From: a virus
Strand: one strand, 5' to 3'
DNA: 21,245 bases
IMG/VR virus record: IMGVR_UViG_3300032092_000310
Location: 1 to 21,245 of that record
Part shown: positions 20,083 through 21,245 of the stretch, piece after piece
Layout of the letters: each line of letters begins with the position of its first letter
How positions within the stretch are numbered: position 1 is the stretch's first letter
Made by a program: the position numbers and the translations under genes
The notes under the pieces: generated by a model
What the model was told of the DNA's origin: nothing
Seen by the model: the letters and a program-made list of their open reading frames with translations, nothing else
Databases searched by the model: none

Positions 20083-21245
20083 CACTCATCACCTTCCAAG
20101 ACGGCAAGGCCGTCCTCCGTGACGGCAAGGTCGGCACAGGGCAAGGGTGCTGCTGCGATAGCGGCTGTCCACGTTGTGTCCGTGGCGGCGTGTGGGACTG
20201 TCGATATACGACGCAGGAGTCGTGCGAAAAATGCGACCGCACATACTCGTGCTACGAGAAGGTGCAAACACAGTGCGACGGCGACTGCCCTGAAGGTACA
20301 ACGCCAGCAGGCGACCAGCCAACGCTTGAGATTCGCGGGCAAACAGACGGATGCTATTGGTGGTCAATGGCGACCGCATCGGTCACTGTTGGGTGCGGCG
20401 TTATCCTGTCGGCTACGCTCACGGAGGGCGGCTATGGGTTTGCGAGGATTGGTCGCGTCTCGCCAACTGTGACGGCTGAGGTTGGCAGCGAAGGGACAGG
20501 CGCTGAACTCGACGTGACGCTGGAGCAGTACCAGGACGGCTGCGGCTTTGACTATTGGCGAGTCGCCTCGGTGGCAGTGACGGCCGCAGGCAGCGGATAC
20601 GCGACTTACGAATCGGTTGTGTTCACTGCCGCCAACGGCGACACGGAAGTCGCCGCAGCCTATGGGTATGTCGAGGCAGATGAAGACGGCGCTGTTACCG
20701 CAATCATCGTGACCTCGCAGGGCGAATATTACCGCGAGGACTCGTCGGCCCCGGCATACGTCGAGAAGATTTCCATCAAGGTGATCGGCGGCGGCGGCGG
20801 AAGTGGTGCCGACATAACAGCCACAGTAGACGCCGACCCCGACAGCCCGACGTTCGGCCAAGTCACTGGCCTGACGGTAGCCAACGGCGGCAGCGGGTAC
20901 GTCTCGCTATGCGAGAGCACCAGGCCCGTCGATGCGTGCGACGAATGTACGCCGCTCTCGTTACCGGAATCCGCAGAGTGCATAGTCGCGTCGGAGGAGG
21001 GGCCGTGTGGTGACTGGCAGACGGGGCATTCGTGTGACGAGGAATGCCCATGCCCTTGCGGGGAGGAGCCTGTTGAAATCCTGAGAGACAGTGGCGCATG
21101 CACGCCAGAACAACTTCAGCAGGTCGCCGACTTTCTCGAAATGATTGGCTACATAAACATAAACCGTACTCAAGAGATCCCGGAGCCGTTTCCACAGTAC
21201 GTTTGGACTGGCACATGCTGCGGGACGGTGAACTACCAGCAGGCA
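20079..21245 (+). CDS. Cys-rich tail protein with GGxGY repeats, 3' end outside the window
   Basis: ATG 20079 overlaps the previous TGA. The frame stays open for 389 codons to the right edge, so the gene continues beyond the window. The N-terminus has a GKAVLRDGKVGTGQGCCCDS stretch and a dense Cys region (many residues in the first 75, including CPRC, CEKC and CDGDC). A beta region follows with recurring aromatic turns: GGYGF, GSGY, GEYY and GGSGY, with IGGGGGSGADITATVDAD between them, a repeat type seen in phage tail and fibre proteins. A second Cys block (CDEECPCPCGEE, then CTPEQLQQVADFLEMIGYI) lies near the edge. The likely role is a tail tip or receptor-facing protein stabilised by metal or disulfides. 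The function is inferred. Confidence 0.6.
   Translation, partial: MTLITFQDGKAVLRDGKVGTGQGCCCDSGCPRCVRGGVWDCRYTTQESCEKCDRTYSCYEKVQTQCDGDCPEGTTPAGDQPTLEIRGQTDGCYWWSMATASVTVGCGVILSATLTEGGYGFARIGRVSPTVTAEVGSEGTGAELDVTLEQYQDGCGFDYWRVASVAVTAAGSGYATYESVVFTAANGDTEVAAAYGYVEADEDGAVTAIIVTSQGEYYREDSSAPAYVEKISIKVIGGGGGSGADITATVDADPDSPTFGQVTGLTVANGGSGYVSLCESTRPVDACDECTPLSLPESAECIVASEEGPCGDWQTGHSCDEECPCPCGEEPVEILRDSGACTPEQLQQVADFLEMIGYININRTQEIPEPFPQYVWTGTCCGTVNYQQA

Noticed and set aside
1-21245. CRISPR arrays, tRNA genes, insertion sequences, integrase or attachment sites
   Set aside because: No regular direct repeats with spacers, no cloverleaf-like sequence, no transposase or integrase motifs and no clear att-like repeats were seen on either strand.

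Overview
The window is the packaging, head and tail module of a tailed double-stranded DNA phage or prophage of HK97/siphovirus type. Every credible gene lies on the + strand. The genes are tightly packed, many joined by 4-base start/stop overlaps (ATGA or GTGA), as in one long late operon. Base composition is GC-rich by eye. The host cannot be proved from the sequence. The wording of several small proteins (the 92-aa protein before the protease, the Cys-rich zinc ribbon, the 94-aa protein near the left end) resembles phage-like regions of Planctomycetota as I remember them, so a planctomycete host is my low-to-moderate-confidence guess. No integrase, repressor, replication or lysis gene is present, so lifestyle is undetermined.

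Left part (1-1897): the end of a tail-fibre-like protein, a LamG/concanavalin-like structural protein, and two small proteins, probably surface or adsorption genes. Positions 1902-3250 carry two HNH nucleases: a small one of the kind found beside terminases, and a larger zinc-finger-rich one that looks like a free-standing homing endonuclease. Positions 3251-3361 form the largest non-coding gap. It is structured, lies just before the small terminase gene, and is a candidate cos/packaging site.

Packaging and head (3362-12279): P27-type small terminase, large terminase, a long portal protein with a HAD-phosphatase-like domain fused to its C-terminal part, a small protein whose frame is cut by a TAG just before the HK97-type prohead protease, a zinc-ribbon protein, the major capsid protein, a small structural protein, a strong intrinsic terminator, a glycosyltransferase-like protein, a small KIRLTK-type protein and the gp6-like connector.

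Connector and tail (12276-21245): a small structural protein, head closure protein, enlarged gp10-like protein, tail completion protein, two tail-tube candidates, and lambda G/GT-type tail chaperones with a textbook -1 frameshift site (GGGAAAA plus a downstream stem). Then follow the tape measure protein, two unrecognised tail proteins, and a Cys-rich GGxGY-repeat protein that is open to the right edge.

The main points of interest are the portal-HAD fusion, the in-frame TAG between the 92-aa protein and the protease, the frameshift cassette, the candidate cos region, and the glycosyltransferase placed directly behind the capsid terminator.
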